A stretch of 64,000 nt of DNA from assembly GCA_029261355.1 (NCBI GenBank), contig JAJDBM010000052.1:62001-126000 (forward strand), given 5' to 3'. Each line of letters opens with the position of its first letter. Positions within the stretch are counted from its first letter, which is position 1. The DNA is from Nitrospirales bacterium. Its GTDB lineage: Bacteria; Nitrospirota; Nitrospiria; Nitrospirales; UBA8639. Shown piece by piece: positions 25,606 to 35,034 of this stretch. The notes below the pieces were generated by a model, which saw only the letters and a list, made by a program, of their open reading frames with translations, was not told where the DNA came from and did no database searches. The translations under genes were made by a program, and so were the position numbers.

Positions 25606-26967
25606 TTATACAGCACCCACTAATGGCGTCCTTTTTCGTCTTTGAACATGAGCCAACTCGTTTTCCTTGGCGTGCCAGGACCGCACCACCCTATACATAT
25701 ACTCTTTGAGAAGTATCACCACCCCCACTAATTGATAAAACACATCAAAATACGCAATATCTAAGAATGTACCCACAATACAATACACCACTAAACTGAT
25801 TTGGATCATCCAGGCATAATGCTCTAACCATTGTAAGTCCTTGTTCAATCTAGCGAACCTCTGGACTTTCCGCAAACTCAGGAAGCATGAGCATAATAAA
25901 ATCACCCAAAGCATAAAGGTTGGTATGCCATGCTCCCCCCAAATGGTAAACCACATACTGTGACAAGCCCAAACAACTTCGGTTCCCCACCGTTCCTGAA
26001 ATTCTGGATAAAACCTTTGATACATCGACTTCTGATAATAATTAAAGCCTTCTCCAGTAAGAGGACTGGCTAAGCCTACTCTCCAACATAATTCCCAATT
26101 CCAAAATCGACTTTCCGCAGAGGCTTCTTCTTCATAATTAACCAGTTGATCAAACCGACTTTGAATTCGCTCTGGCAACACATCCAAGGTCAGCAAAGGG
26201 AGGAATAACAAGATAAAGATGAGACCCGCCATTCCAATAAGAATTTTATACTTACTCTTTAATAAGATTAATCCCGTCGCAGCCGTCAACCCCAACCAGG
26301 CTCCACGAGAAAATGTACCCAAAATTGCTGGCACAGAAAGAACGAGCATGGCCCACATTATCCGACGAAGCCAAACATTCGACTCCACCTTGATAAGGTA
26401 AAAGAGCAAAGGGACATTCATGGCCATCGCAAGCCCAATCGAGTTATTCGCATGTAGAAAGGTTCTTGGCGGTCCCCACACAATAAATTGAAAGCCGGTG
26501 GCCAGAGACCACAGTCCGCCCTTAAGGGCAAATAATCCTATACAGAGTGCAATCACTTTCATCAATAATTGAATTCGTTCCTTGGTATAGAGAATGGACA
26601 TCGAGAGTCCAATCATGAGCAAGATCTTTGAAACATATTTAAATCGCGCCAACGCTTCGGTTGAGATCCATCCTCTATCAGGAAAAACGGCATCAGCTGT
26701 AGAAATACAGTAGAAAAGCCAAAGCGCTAGCAACATCCACGTTTCTCGTTGATGCGGAAATCGCTTGGGTTCGTTTGAGAGAACATATCCAGCTATGGTG
26801 GCAAGCGCGGTAATTTGGGCAAGTGGAAAAGTCTGACCAAAACCCCAGGTAAAAGCTTGTGGGTTTACGATGCCAAAGCCCACAAAAATGAGCATGCCAT
26901 AGACAGGACGTCTAAAGGCTACGACAGCACCAGCAAGAACTAGAATAACAAGGGCAACATCTCTCAT
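25606..26967 (-). CDS. Putative O-glycosylation/O-antigen-type ligase, exosortase A associated
   Basis: A polytopic membrane protein of 453 residues from the ATG at 26967 (MRDVALVILVLAG). The frame extends 18 codons further to a TTG that overlaps the upstream gene; the ATG is preferred because family members (TIGR03097) begin this way. About ten to twelve helices are apparent. The O-antigen-ligase region, with the long loop before CHSMWFTIWGEHG, fits the Wzy/WaaL superfamily. Such proteins join lipid-linked glycans to an acceptor or polymerise them on the periplasmic side. In XrtA systems this family is proposed to link glycan to sorted proteins; that is not demonstrated. It is 28 bp after the glycosyltransferase gene. 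Confidence 0.88.
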   Translation of the reverse strand: MRDVALVILVLAGAVVAFRRPVYGMLIFVGFGIVNPQAFTWGFGQTFPLAQITALATIAGYVLSNEPKRFPHQRETWMLLALWLFYCISTADAVFPDRGWISTEALARFKYVSKILLMIGLSMSILYTKERIQLLMKVIALCIGLFALKGGLWSLATGFQFIVWGPPRTFLHANNSIGLAMAMNVPLLFYLIKVESNVWLRRIMWAMLVLSVPAILGTFSRGAWLGLTAATGLILLKSKYKILIGMAGLIFILLFLPLLTLDVLPERIQSRFDQLVNYEEEASAESRFWNWELCWRVGLASPLTGEGFNYYQKSMYQRFYPEFQERWGTEVVWACHSMWFTIWGEHGIPTFMLWVILLCSCFLSLRKVQRFARLNKDLQWLEHYAWMIQISLVVYCIVGTFLDIAYFDVFYQLVGVVILLKEYMYRVVRSWHAKENELAHVQRRKRTPLVGAV

Positions 26968-26995
26968 AACTTCATGTACGCTGTAACAGATCTCT

Positions 26996-28240
26996 CTATA
27001 CAGAATGTAAGGAAGCTGCAAGCAATTCCGCTTGAGCTTTGCGAGAATATTTCTGCACCACGTTCCCTACCGGAACCGAATGGGATCTATCTCTGATTCG
27101 TTGAATGAAATCTGGCAATGCGGCCTGTAAGGCCTCAGCATCACTCATTGCAAGAATCGTCGCCCCACCACATTCCCTTAGAACATGTGCCGTATCACCT
27201 TCAGTATCGGTCAAAGCTAGCATAGGCTTTTGTAAGCGAAGGTATTCATATACTTTCGCAGGGATTTGATGATTACAGGAAGATCCCTGAAGAAGAAGGA
27301 GTGCATCAGCCGCCGCACAGTCTTTCAAGGATTCTCTATAGGGAAGTGAGGGGAGAAGATGAACGATATCCGTTATATTGAGTTTATCCAAAATACTGGA
27401 ATACAATTCCTCGGAACCAGATCCTCGAAACTCTATCCGCAACATGCTCGCATCCACAAGACCATCAGCTTTTAATTTCGCTAGAGCTGAAAAGAACGGT
27501 CGTGGATCCCGTTCTTCTGGATAGACCACACCTGCATGAACCAATCGAAGCGAACCATGAAGATTTGGCATAGTCCTGTTTGATCTTTCAAAATCTAAGA
27601 AGTCTTCCTCATCAAAACCATTCGGAATCACAACACAGGATTCATCCTTTAACCATGAATACCGATTCAGATACAGTTGCTTCGCAGAAGGGGCGGTAAA
27701 GATGCTCCGAGTACTCTGGCTTAACGCCTTCCGCTCAATCCATTGATAATACTTCCGAGTAAGAGAATCTCGTGGGTAGTTCTCCTCTGTCATAGAATCC
27801 CGAAAGTCAGCAATCCAAGGAATCCCAGTGATCTTATGCAAAAAGTACCCTATGATATGAGCCGTCGCGATGGGGTATGTAGACCAAATAACAGCGGGTT
27901 TGTGTTTTCTGATTAAATACAACCCGAGAGGCACAGCCCCCAAGATCCAGCTCACCCAGCGATCAGGTAACGCTAAGGCCTTGGCGTACGATCCTCTGAT
28001 AGCTAAATGCCGTGACGTATCTAAGGCAAACGCGCGCTTCACGAGCACGTCCGATGGAATCTCTTGAAGCTGATGAGTGCTCGTTTGGGAGTACGCACGA
28101 TTCTGAGCAGTCAAGATAATCGGCCTCCACCCACTCTCAGGTAGATACCGAGAAAACTTCAAGGTCCGATGCACCCCACTTCCCCCAGAAAAAGGCGGAT
28201 AGTGAAACGCGATCATCAAAACATTTTTCATCCCTACCAT
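26996..28240 (-). CDS. Glycosyltransferase, GT4-like
   Basis: About 414 residues. The start is taken as the ATG at 28240; a TTG at 28255 and an ATG at 28231 are alternatives. The beginning MKNVLMIAFHYPPFSGGSG is the donor-side loop typical of GT4-like enzymes. FRDSMTEENYP, the VVIPNGFDEEDF block and the late PAKVYEYLRLQKPMLAL block (nucleotide-sugar binding, with Glu) complete the GT-B fold. It should add one sugar to the growing repeat unit on the cytoplasmic side of the membrane; donor and linkage cannot be told. It sits between the aminotransferase and O-ligase genes with short gaps. Confidence 0.88.
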   Translation of the reverse strand: MVGMKNVLMIAFHYPPFSGGSGVHRTLKFSRYLPESGWRPIILTAQNRAYSQTSTHQLQEIPSDVLVKRAFALDTSRHLAIRGSYAKALALPDRWVSWILGAVPLGLYLIRKHKPAVIWSTYPIATAHIIGYFLHKITGIPWIADFRDSMTEENYPRDSLTRKYYQWIERKALSQSTRSIFTAPSAKQLYLNRYSWLKDESCVVIPNGFDEEDFLDFERSNRTMPNLHGSLRLVHAGVVYPEERDPRPFFSALAKLKADGLVDASMLRIEFRGSGSEELYSSILDKLNITDIVHLLPSLPYRESLKDCAAADALLLLQGSSCNHQIPAKVYEYLRLQKPMLALTDTEGDTAHVLRECGGATILAMSDAEALQAALPDFIQRIRDRSHSVPVGNVVQKYSRKAQAELLAASLHSV

Positions 28241-28261
28241 GCACCTATCATTCAAACGACA

Positions 28262-29452
28262 TTATGACCGAACAGCCTGCTGAGAACAGTCCCCACCTGA
28301 AACCACGTCTTTCACTCCCTCAATCACAAGATGAATATCATGCTGACTCAAACTTTGCTGATTTGGCAAAAGAACAAGATGTTCGTACAGAAATTTTGCT
28401 TCTGGAAATTTCTCTAGAGCGAGTGCTGGATGAATCACCCCATCCCACGAAAATGCCTGAATACCACGTTTCCTCAATTTGACATGCAAATCTCGACGCG
28501 TACTGGCCACAATAGGAAAAGCCCAGGTGCACAGGCTCGTCTCCCCAACTGAACCCCAGGGATGAACATCTGCTAGCTCACTCATCGCAGTGAAGAGGAC
28601 TCTGGTATTATCTTTTCTCTTCTGCACAATCGAAGGAAGATCAATATTTTTAAGAATAGATTGCGACCACTGACTCATGGGCCAATTCACTTGTGAATAG
28701 TCAAATTCAGCTACCTGATTGTTGGCCGTTACCTGGGAATTCTCATTTCCATCTTCGCTGCTTAAAATTTCTGATGGAGACACATCTGTATCCGGAGGCA
28801 ACGAAACCTTCTTCCCTTGTCGAGTGCAATCATGCATGGCTTGCTCAATTAAGTTTTTGATGATTTTCATTTGAACCCACACATCCAAGCTCTCCCAAGC
28901 GATAGATGCCTGTGAAAAATCTCTATTTCTGACTAATAATCCACCGTCAGGCATCGGAAAGAACTTCCGCCAGCTAAAAATACTAATATCCCCAAAACTA
29001 CCAATGGCTTCCCCGTCGATATCTCCGCAGAGAATATGTGCACAGTCTTCTATGAAAAACAGGCCATGTTCTTGGCAAAACCTCCGTAATTGCTGCACGG
29101 GTTGCAGGACTCCAAAATAATGAATAGCGAGAAGCGCTTTGGTCTGGAGATCAATTTTCCCTGCAAGATCTTCGAAGTCAATAGTTCCATCTTGATGGAT
29201 ATTATAAAACACCACTTCGCATCCAAATTGAATGACAGGTTCGACGACGGTCCGACAATGAAAAGCCGGGACAAGTACCTTATTTCCAGAAGAAAGGCCT
29301 AAGAATCTCAAGCCATGATACAAGGCATTTCTAGCCCAAAAATGATACGTTGTTTCCCGACCTTCCACAGGGCAGGGTAACAATTTTCGAGAGAGGGATG
29401 GCAGCAAGTGTTCGAAACGCAGAAGAGGATCTCTGGATACTACAAATTCCAT
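28262..29452 (-). CDS. DegT/DnrJ/EryC1-family PLP aminotransferase-like protein
   Basis: 396 residues of the type I aminotransferase fold used on nucleotide-linked keto-sugars. The N-terminal VLVPAFHCRTVVEPV block, FIEDCAHILC (the Asp that binds PLP) and SWRKFFPMPDGG are seen. The lysine of the last motif (near residue 188) is the expected PLP Schiff-base residue. An unusual acidic/Ser-rich insertion lies at about residues 222-248. It is 61 bp after the PLP decarboxylase gene. In exosortase loci related proteins sit beside the AMP-ligase and decarboxylase, so the substrate may be a small amine or amino acid rather than a sugar; this is undecided. Confidence 0.85.
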   Translation of the reverse strand: MEFVVSRDPLLRFEHLLPSLSRKLLPCPVEGRETTYHFWARNALYHGLRFLGLSSGNKVLVPAFHCRTVVEPVIQFGCEVVFYNIHQDGTIDFEDLAGKIDLQTKALLAIHYFGVLQPVQQLRRFCQEHGLFFIEDCAHILCGDIDGEAIGSFGDISIFSWRKFFPMPDGGLLVRNRDFSQASIAWESLDVWVQMKIIKNLIEQAMHDCTRQGKKVSLPPDTDVSPSEILSSEDGNENSQVTANNQVAEFDYSQVNWPMSQWSQSILKNIDLPSIVQKRKDNTRVLFTAMSELADVHPWGSVGETSLCTWAFPIVASTRRDLHVKLRKRGIQAFSWDGVIHPALALEKFPEAKFLYEHLVLLPNQQSLSQHDIHLVIEGVKDVVSGGDCSQQAVRS

Positions 29453-29513
29453 ACAGACTCTTGCCGTCGTATCATCATATGAGTAGAGGATCGTCTCGTC
29501 ACTTTATGTGTTC

Positions 29514-30821
29514 TCAACAACAATCACGCACCATATCGGCGTACGTTCCTCGTTGGCGAACCATTCGAGCTTCTCGAGTATCGACCAATACTTCAGGAGG
29601 ACTACAATGACCTAGAAATTGGAGAGGACTCGAAGTTCGGCCATACGCACCTGACTGGAGTACACCCACAAAATCCCCAACCTTTGCCGCGGGAAACTGT
29701 ACTTGCCTCGCCAACACATCTAACGGCGTACAAAGAGGACCAACCACATCCACCGTTTCTTCGGCATTTTGAGTAAGCCTATTCAGGATACAGACGGGAA
29801 AGTTTTTCTTAATGACCTGACCAAAGTTTCCAGAAGCGGCTAAGTGGTGATGCATCCCACCATCCACGATAAGAAATTTTTTCCCGCGAGATACTTTAAT
29901 ATCAGTAACTTTGGTGACATAAATACCAGCTTCACCGACAAGAAACCTTCCCGGCTCAACCATAAACTTTGTGCCTGCAAAGGCTTTATCATGACGAACC
30001 TCTGCCATGAGCGCTTCCAACCCATCGGTCAATTGAGTTGTGTCCAATTCCTCTTCTTTCCCAAAATAGGGAATGCCCCACCCTCCACCAAAATCAATGG
30101 TATGGAGAGGTCGATGAATTTTTTGGACAATTGTTCTCGCAATCTCAATGCCTTTTTTATATTGAGCCACCAAGACTGTATGGTCGAGGATTTGGGTTCC
30201 AGAAAATAAGTGAATGCCTCGAAATTCAAGGAACGGATTCACCTGGATTTTATCCACCACATGATCTAATCTTTCCTCATCAATGCCAAAAGGTGTCGCT
30301 TTCCCACCCATTCGCATCGCGCCACCTAACGCTTCCCCTGTCGGATTAATTCGAATGGCCACATTCGCAATTTTCCCCAAGCGCTCACTAATCGTGGCGA
30401 TTCTATCAATTTCTAGCTCTGATTCTGCATGAATTTCTCCAATATTTTTGGATAAGACATATTCCAATTCTTCTTCGGTCTTACCAGGACCAGCAAATAC
30501 AATGTGTTCCGGGACACAACCAGCCACTTCAGCTTGATAAAATTCTCCGCCAGATGCGATTTCCAATCCGCACCCTCCCTGAAGAAAATGTCGAAGAATA
30601 GCTTGACAAGGATTGGCTTTGACCGAATAGCTTATGGAAAATTCTTTGGGCAATGTGTGGCGTAATAACGCAAGCTTACGATCAAGCACAGTGGAGTCAT
30701 AGACAAAGACAGGCGTTCCAAATTGGGCCGCAATCACCTCAACTGAGGCATGCTGACCAAAAACGATCGATCCAGCATCAACGGAATAATGTTGAGAAAG
30801 AATATCTTGAACTTCAGGCAT
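29514..30821 (-). CDS. PLP-dependent decarboxylase, exosortase A associated
   Basis: 435 residues, alanine-racemase/ornithine-decarboxylase fold (TIGR03099 type). The PLP lysine is residue 68 in SYSVKANP. HLFSGTQI, the glycine-rich FGGGWGIPYFG loop, MVEPGRFLVGEAG and the C-terminal GAYGRTSSPLQFLG also fit diaminopimelate/diamino-acid decarboxylases. The start is the ATG at 30821; the TTG just before it is unlikely. The ATG overlaps the stop of the AMP-ligase gene by eight bases, so they are translationally coupled. Such pairs probably activate and decarboxylate an amino acid used to decorate the polymer or a carrier protein; the substrate is unknown. Confidence 0.92.
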   Translation of the reverse strand: MPEVQDILSQHYSVDAGSIVFGQHASVEVIAAQFGTPVFVYDSTVLDRKLALLRHTLPKEFSISYSVKANPCQAILRHFLQGGCGLEIASGGEFYQAEVAGCVPEHIVFAGPGKTEEELEYVLSKNIGEIHAESELEIDRIATISERLGKIANVAIRINPTGEALGGAMRMGGKATPFGIDEERLDHVVDKIQVNPFLEFRGIHLFSGTQILDHTVLVAQYKKGIEIARTIVQKIHRPLHTIDFGGGWGIPYFGKEEELDTTQLTDGLEALMAEVRHDKAFAGTKFMVEPGRFLVGEAGIYVTKVTDIKVSRGKKFLIVDGGMHHHLAASGNFGQVIKKNFPVCILNRLTQNAEETVDVVGPLCTPLDVLARQVQFPAAKVGDFVGVLQSGAYGRTSSPLQFLGHCSPPEVLVDTREARMVRQRGTYADMVRDCC

Positions 30822-32394
30822 CAACTGTCACCTTCATAGATTGCAGGCTCGTATAGTCAATCTTACCATTAGGCGTTTTGGGCAAGGACTCTAATACATG
30901 AATAGATTTCGGCATCATGTACCGAGGAAGCTTTGTTGAACAATAGGCGTTAAGATCGGCCAGATTGAAGGGGCTTTCATCTTTCTTCACGATCCAAGCC
31001 GTCACCGCTTGACCAAGAATATCGTCTGGTACGCCGACGACGCCAGCCTCTGTCACCATACCACTTTGATACAGGGCTTCTTCAACTTCAGTACGGCTAA
31101 TTCTGAAGCCTGCAGACTTAATCATTGAGTCACGCCGGCCAACAAAGTACAGAAACCCTTCCTCATCCATTTTCACAAGATCCCCTGAGTAACAGACCTT
31201 CTCTTCACTCCCACCGTTGGCTCCCATAAATGGATGAGGGCGCAACACCTTAGCCGTTAATTCCTGATTCCCCCAGTACCCTAAAGACACTGTAGGACCT
31301 CGGTGCACTAATTCTCCAACATCTCCAGGTTTCGCAAGCTCACCATGCTCAGTCACAACCAAGATTTCCGTGTTCGGAATGGCTTTCCCCATAGAAGTTG
31401 GACGTTGATCAAGCTCCTCTGGTGGAAGATAGGTTGATCGGAAAGCTTCGGTCAGACCATACATCAGATATACACTGGTCGTGGGTAAAGACTTCCGAAG
31501 AACTCCCAGGACATTTTGAGGCATAGCTCCTCCAGTATTGGTGATATACCGAAGGTGTGGAAAACTGTTTTTGTGAAGTGTCGAGTTTGTTTGTCCCAAC
31601 AAATTCCACATTGTTGGGACACCAGCCAAACCCGTAATGTTTTCCTTCAACAACATTTTGACAATGTCTTTTGCAAACACAAAGGTCATCAATACCAGCG
31701 TGCACCCTTGCTGAAAGGCCGTCATCAACTGATTGAGGCCAGCATCAAAACTAAATGGAAGCACAGCTAATATTTTGTCACGATCTGTAATTTCGAGATA
31801 TGTCGAAACAATCGAACTGCCATTAACAATATTCGAATGGGATAACATCACACCTTTGGGCTTTCCGGTAGAGCCTGAGGTATACAAGATCGCAGCCAAA
31901 TCTTTTTCAATACAATAATCAAAGTCGGTTGCGTCAGAATTACTTGCAATCATTTCACTATAAGGATGGGTGGAAAACGAATCATGAATCTCAGAACCAT
32001 CCTCTATGATGATAAAAAACTCTAACTTGGGTAATAGAGTGATCACATCCAGCAATGATGCCAATCGTTTTCGTGTCGTGATCACCCCTCGCATCTCACA
32101 ATCCTGAGCAATATGTCCCACTTGGTCAGCTAACAACAGACCATTCATCGGAACAAATACGGCATTCGCCTGAGAAATTCCAAAAATGGAGACGACAAGC
32201 TCCACGGATGGATCAAGATAGATGCCGACACGATCGCCACGCTCAAGACCAATGCGTCGTAATCCCGCAGCCAATCCAGAAACCTGTGCCATCACGTCAC
32301 GATACGTAAGGATCTCGTCTCGATAGACCAAAGCTGTCTTCTCAGAAAAACGCCTGGCACTCGTCCTCAACATATGATGAACTAAATAATCCAT
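30814..32394 (-). CDS. AMP-forming acyl-CoA/amino-acid ligase, exosortase A associated
   Basis: 526 residues, ANL superfamily (TIGR03098 type). The P-loop YTSGSTGKPKG spans 171-181. MYGLTEAFRST (A5 motif), YSGDLVKMDEEGFLYFVGR (A7/A8) and the catalytic lysine in PKTPNGKIDY (near 516) are all present, so it should be active. It would adenylate a carboxylic acid and pass it to a thiol, most simply the acyl carrier protein encoded at 38736-39002. The downstream PLP decarboxylase overlaps it. The cassette is a marker of XrtA-type loci; the acid is not known. Confidence 0.93.
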   Translation of the reverse strand: MDYLVHHMLRTSARRFSEKTALVYRDEILTYRDVMAQVSGLAAGLRRIGLERGDRVGIYLDPSVELVVSIFGISQANAVFVPMNGLLLADQVGHIAQDCEMRGVITTRKRLASLLDVITLLPKLEFFIIIEDGSEIHDSFSTHPYSEMIASNSDATDFDYCIEKDLAAILYTSGSTGKPKGVMLSHSNIVNGSSIVSTYLEITDRDKILAVLPFSFDAGLNQLMTAFQQGCTLVLMTFVFAKDIVKMLLKENITGLAGVPTMWNLLGQTNSTLHKNSFPHLRYITNTGGAMPQNVLGVLRKSLPTTSVYLMYGLTEAFRSTYLPPEELDQRPTSMGKAIPNTEILVVTEHGELAKPGDVGELVHRGPTVSLGYWGNQELTAKVLRPHPFMGANGGSEEKVCYSGDLVKMDEEGFLYFVGRRDSMIKSAGFRISRTEVEEALYQSGMVTEAGVVGVPDDILGQAVTAWIVKKDESPFNLADLNAYCSTKLPRYMMPKSIHVLESLPKTPNGKIDYTSLQSMKVTVDA

Positions 32395-32476
32395 TTGATT
32401 CCTACCGATCGCTCAGACCATCAATTACATACAAACTCTTCAAACACTGCGCTTTAAATTCACTCATTGAATATGG

Positions 32477-33409
32477 CTAATACTCAATAGTCTTCTGTTC
32501 GGGAACGCCTCTCCAATACTGGGCTAACATACCCTTCCGATACCAATAGACCAGCTTTGTCTCAAAACGAGTCTTGACAGTACCCCCAACAAATGACCAC
32601 ATATATTCCAGCCATGCTTGAAAAGTTTTGATATACATATATCTTGGAACACCACAAATCATCGAGGCTTGCGGTAAACCAGACATGAACACAAATGTTC
32701 CACCATACGCGGCGACTCGCCGACACAACCAATCTATTTGTAGTTGCTCAGGCCGTATTTGATGGTGGACAAGAGCGCCAGGCAAATAAATAGGAATGTG
32801 TCCCGCTTGCTCTAATCGATACACAAATTCAGTTTCATCCCCCATAAGATACTGTGCGCTATTTGGACCAAAGTCCGTGTTAAATTGAAACCCTGGTTCT
32901 AGTGCTGAAGAACGCACAGCAAAATTCGGCCCCCAGACCATGCTGGGCTTATATTCTCCCTCCTGAATTTTCCAATCAGCAATGACATAGGCTGAACGAA
33001 CCAATCGATTTTCAAGGTCAAAACTTACAGTCTTAACAGGAAATCTCGGCAAAATTCTCCCCCCAAAAACCCCATGATTTGGCCACCGTTTCGACCCCTC
33101 CCACAATTCCTTCAACCAGTTTGGATCAGCAAGCACATCATCATCGGTAAAAACAATCAACTGGCCTTTCACCGTTGACAATGCGGTATTCAATGCATAG
33201 TTTTTCCCCTTGCGCGATTCAACAAGACAGGTCAGTGGCAGCTGTTCTCGATATTGCCGAGCAAGAGCTTGTGTTTCCGGATCGTTAGCATTATCAACAA
33301 GCACAATCTCCCAATCCAACTCACCAACTTGCAATTGGGTAAAACTTGATAAAGTTTTGGAAAGAATGTCGGTACGTTTACTCGTCGCAAATACGAGGGA
33401 AAGATCCAT
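32477..33409 (-). CDS. Glycosyltransferase family 2
   Basis: About 310 residues from the ATG at 33409 (MDLSLVFATSKRTDIL), chosen because it aligns with the start of the neighbouring paralogue; the longer frame begins with TTG. GT-A features are the VLVDNANDPET segment, the metal-binding FTDDDVLADPNWL and the acceptor-side GDETEFVYRLEQAG, whose Glu/Asp supplies the base. It has no membrane helix beyond a weak C-terminal patch. It is a clear paralogue of the gene at 33910-34887, with the same FGGRILPRFP and HHQIRPEQL elements. It probably adds one sugar to the repeat unit. Confidence 0.88.
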   Translation of the reverse strand: MDLSLVFATSKRTDILSKTLSSFTQLQVGELDWEIVLVDNANDPETQALARQYREQLPLTCLVESRKGKNYALNTALSTVKGQLIVFTDDDVLADPNWLKELWEGSKRWPNHGVFGGRILPRFPVKTVSFDLENRLVRSAYVIADWKIQEGEYKPSMVWGPNFAVRSSALEPGFQFNTDFGPNSAQYLMGDETEFVYRLEQAGHIPIYLPGALVHHQIRPEQLQIDWLCRRVAAYGGTFVFMSGLPQASMICGVPRYMYIKTFQAWLEYMWSFVGGTVKTRFETKLVYWYRKGMLAQYWRGVPEQKTIEY

Positions 33410-33909
33410 AGAATGCGTGTCTCGCTCTACCAAGACTCAGACAGGTGAATGTACTGATACTCATTGCCCCGCCATTGGCAACTACCGAATGGCTATGAAA
33501 TAATTGCCTGATGCATGTACAGAGCCCTTCCTTGAATAGCCTCTTAATGTATATCTGTTGATGGATAAAAAACAGCTCATAAAAACACTATGTATTCGAG
33601 CGAAAACATTATCCACAGTCACAAAAGCAAAGCTCACTAATATATCGGATGCTCAGCAATAATTTTTAAGCAGATTTTCCAAGAAGACTTGCTTGGGGAA
33701 CTCCTTTGTAGGCAAAGAAACAGGAACCTCTAACAAAATGACCATGTGCCTTCATCACCAATTTCGGTATGATTCACCATTAATGACGGATAACAAACAG
33801 GTACAACATCATAATTCTTGAAAACAATACTCAGAAAAACACTTTTTTTCAATCGCTTGCACAAGATCCGCCTACGACCCTTTCCCACCCACCTCAATCA
33901 TTCATCTCA
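33410..33909. other. 500-bp noncoding gap between two GT2 paralogues
   Basis: A gap this long is unusual in an otherwise compact run. It is AT-rich and contains no frame with recognisable content, no intrinsic terminator and no RNA gene that I can see. It may hold an internal promoter for the genes to its left, or be the remains of a lost gene. Confidence 0.5.
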
Positions 33910-34887
33910 TTACGACAACCCAGACTTATTTGAACTTGCTGGAAGTTGAGCGATTGAATGATCGCTGAGAAGACCTTTCCAAAATTGATACGCGTAGCCC
34001 TTTTCAAACCAATACGTTAACCCAGCATGGAAACGCACATCTCTATTCGATTGAAGAAATGACAGTAAATATTTAACGCCTTTGATCACAACGCTTTTAT
34101 ATAAGTATCGAGGTACACCAAAAAGTAAGGGCACTTGCGGTATTTCTCCATTCAATGCCCAGGATTGACCGGACAGAAATACCCTTCGATTAAGCCACTG
34201 AATCGACAATTGCTCTGGCCGTATTTTGTGGTACACGATGGACTGTGGCAGATACGCCATCTCACAGCCAGCCTCATGTAAGCGATAGGCTAATTCTGTT
34301 TCTTCTCCAACAATCAATTCCGTACCTGGCCCAATGTCTGTTCGAAACCTATGGCCTTGACGATACAATTCTGCCCGCATGGCCCAATTGGGACCAAAGA
34401 TCATCCATGGATGAAAGACGCCTTCATGACTCTCTGAGTCCGCAATGGCATAACAGCCCTTAACCCGAGTGTGACTGAAATCTATTGAAAGGTTTTCTGG
34501 ATGTATTCCATCTGGAAACTTGGGAAGGATTCTTCCTCCAAAAACTGCATGGTGTGGGTCTATACTTGCACCTTCCCAAGTTGAAACGAGCCATTTCGGA
34601 TCAACCACCACATCATCGTCCGTAAATAGAAAAAGTTCACCTGAGGCTTTGGCCATTGCTGCATTCAACGCATTGCTTTTGCCTAAGTGGGATTCAACAA
34701 TTAAGGAAACTGGCAATTGTTCTGCAAATTGTACAACAACACCTTGAGCCTCGTCTCCACCTGCATTGTCTGCAACAAGAATCTCCCATTGAATTCCTTC
34801 ACATTCCAATTCACAAAAACTCTGAAGAACCGCAGAGAGCGTGTCCGGTCTATTATAGGTAGCCAATATAATTGAAACATTCAACAT
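33910..34887 (-). CDS. Glycosyltransferase family 2
   Basis: 325 residues with the same layout as the GT2 gene that follows it. MLNVSIILATYNRPDTLS comes at the start, with EILVADNAGGDE, FTDDDVVVDPKWL (metal site), FGGRILPKFP, the GEETELAYRLHEAG catalytic region and a conserved YHKIRPEQLSIQWL. The two are probably a tandem duplication that has since diverged, and may add related sugars in successive steps. 147 bp separate it from the GT39 gene upstream. Donor specificity cannot be read from the sequence. Confidence 0.9.
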   Translation of the reverse strand: MLNVSIILATYNRPDTLSAVLQSFCELECEGIQWEILVADNAGGDEAQGVVVQFAEQLPVSLIVESHLGKSNALNAAMAKASGELFLFTDDDVVVDPKWLVSTWEGASIDPHHAVFGGRILPKFPDGIHPENLSIDFSHTRVKGCYAIADSESHEGVFHPWMIFGPNWAMRAELYRQGHRFRTDIGPGTELIVGEETELAYRLHEAGCEMAYLPQSIVYHKIRPEQLSIQWLNRRVFLSGQSWALNGEIPQVPLLFGVPRYLYKSVVIKGVKYLLSFLQSNRDVRFHAGLTYWFEKGYAYQFWKGLLSDHSIAQLPASSNKSGLS

Positions 34888-35034
34888 AACATCATTGAAG
34901 AATGCAGAGATCAGGACCGTAATAGATAAATGAACGACAACATTGAATCATCTGCTTGCTTAGAGTCATATGAGCCAAATGTCTCGTCGCCAATATATTT
35001 CGAATAGCGTTTGGGGGCACAGGCCATATCACGA

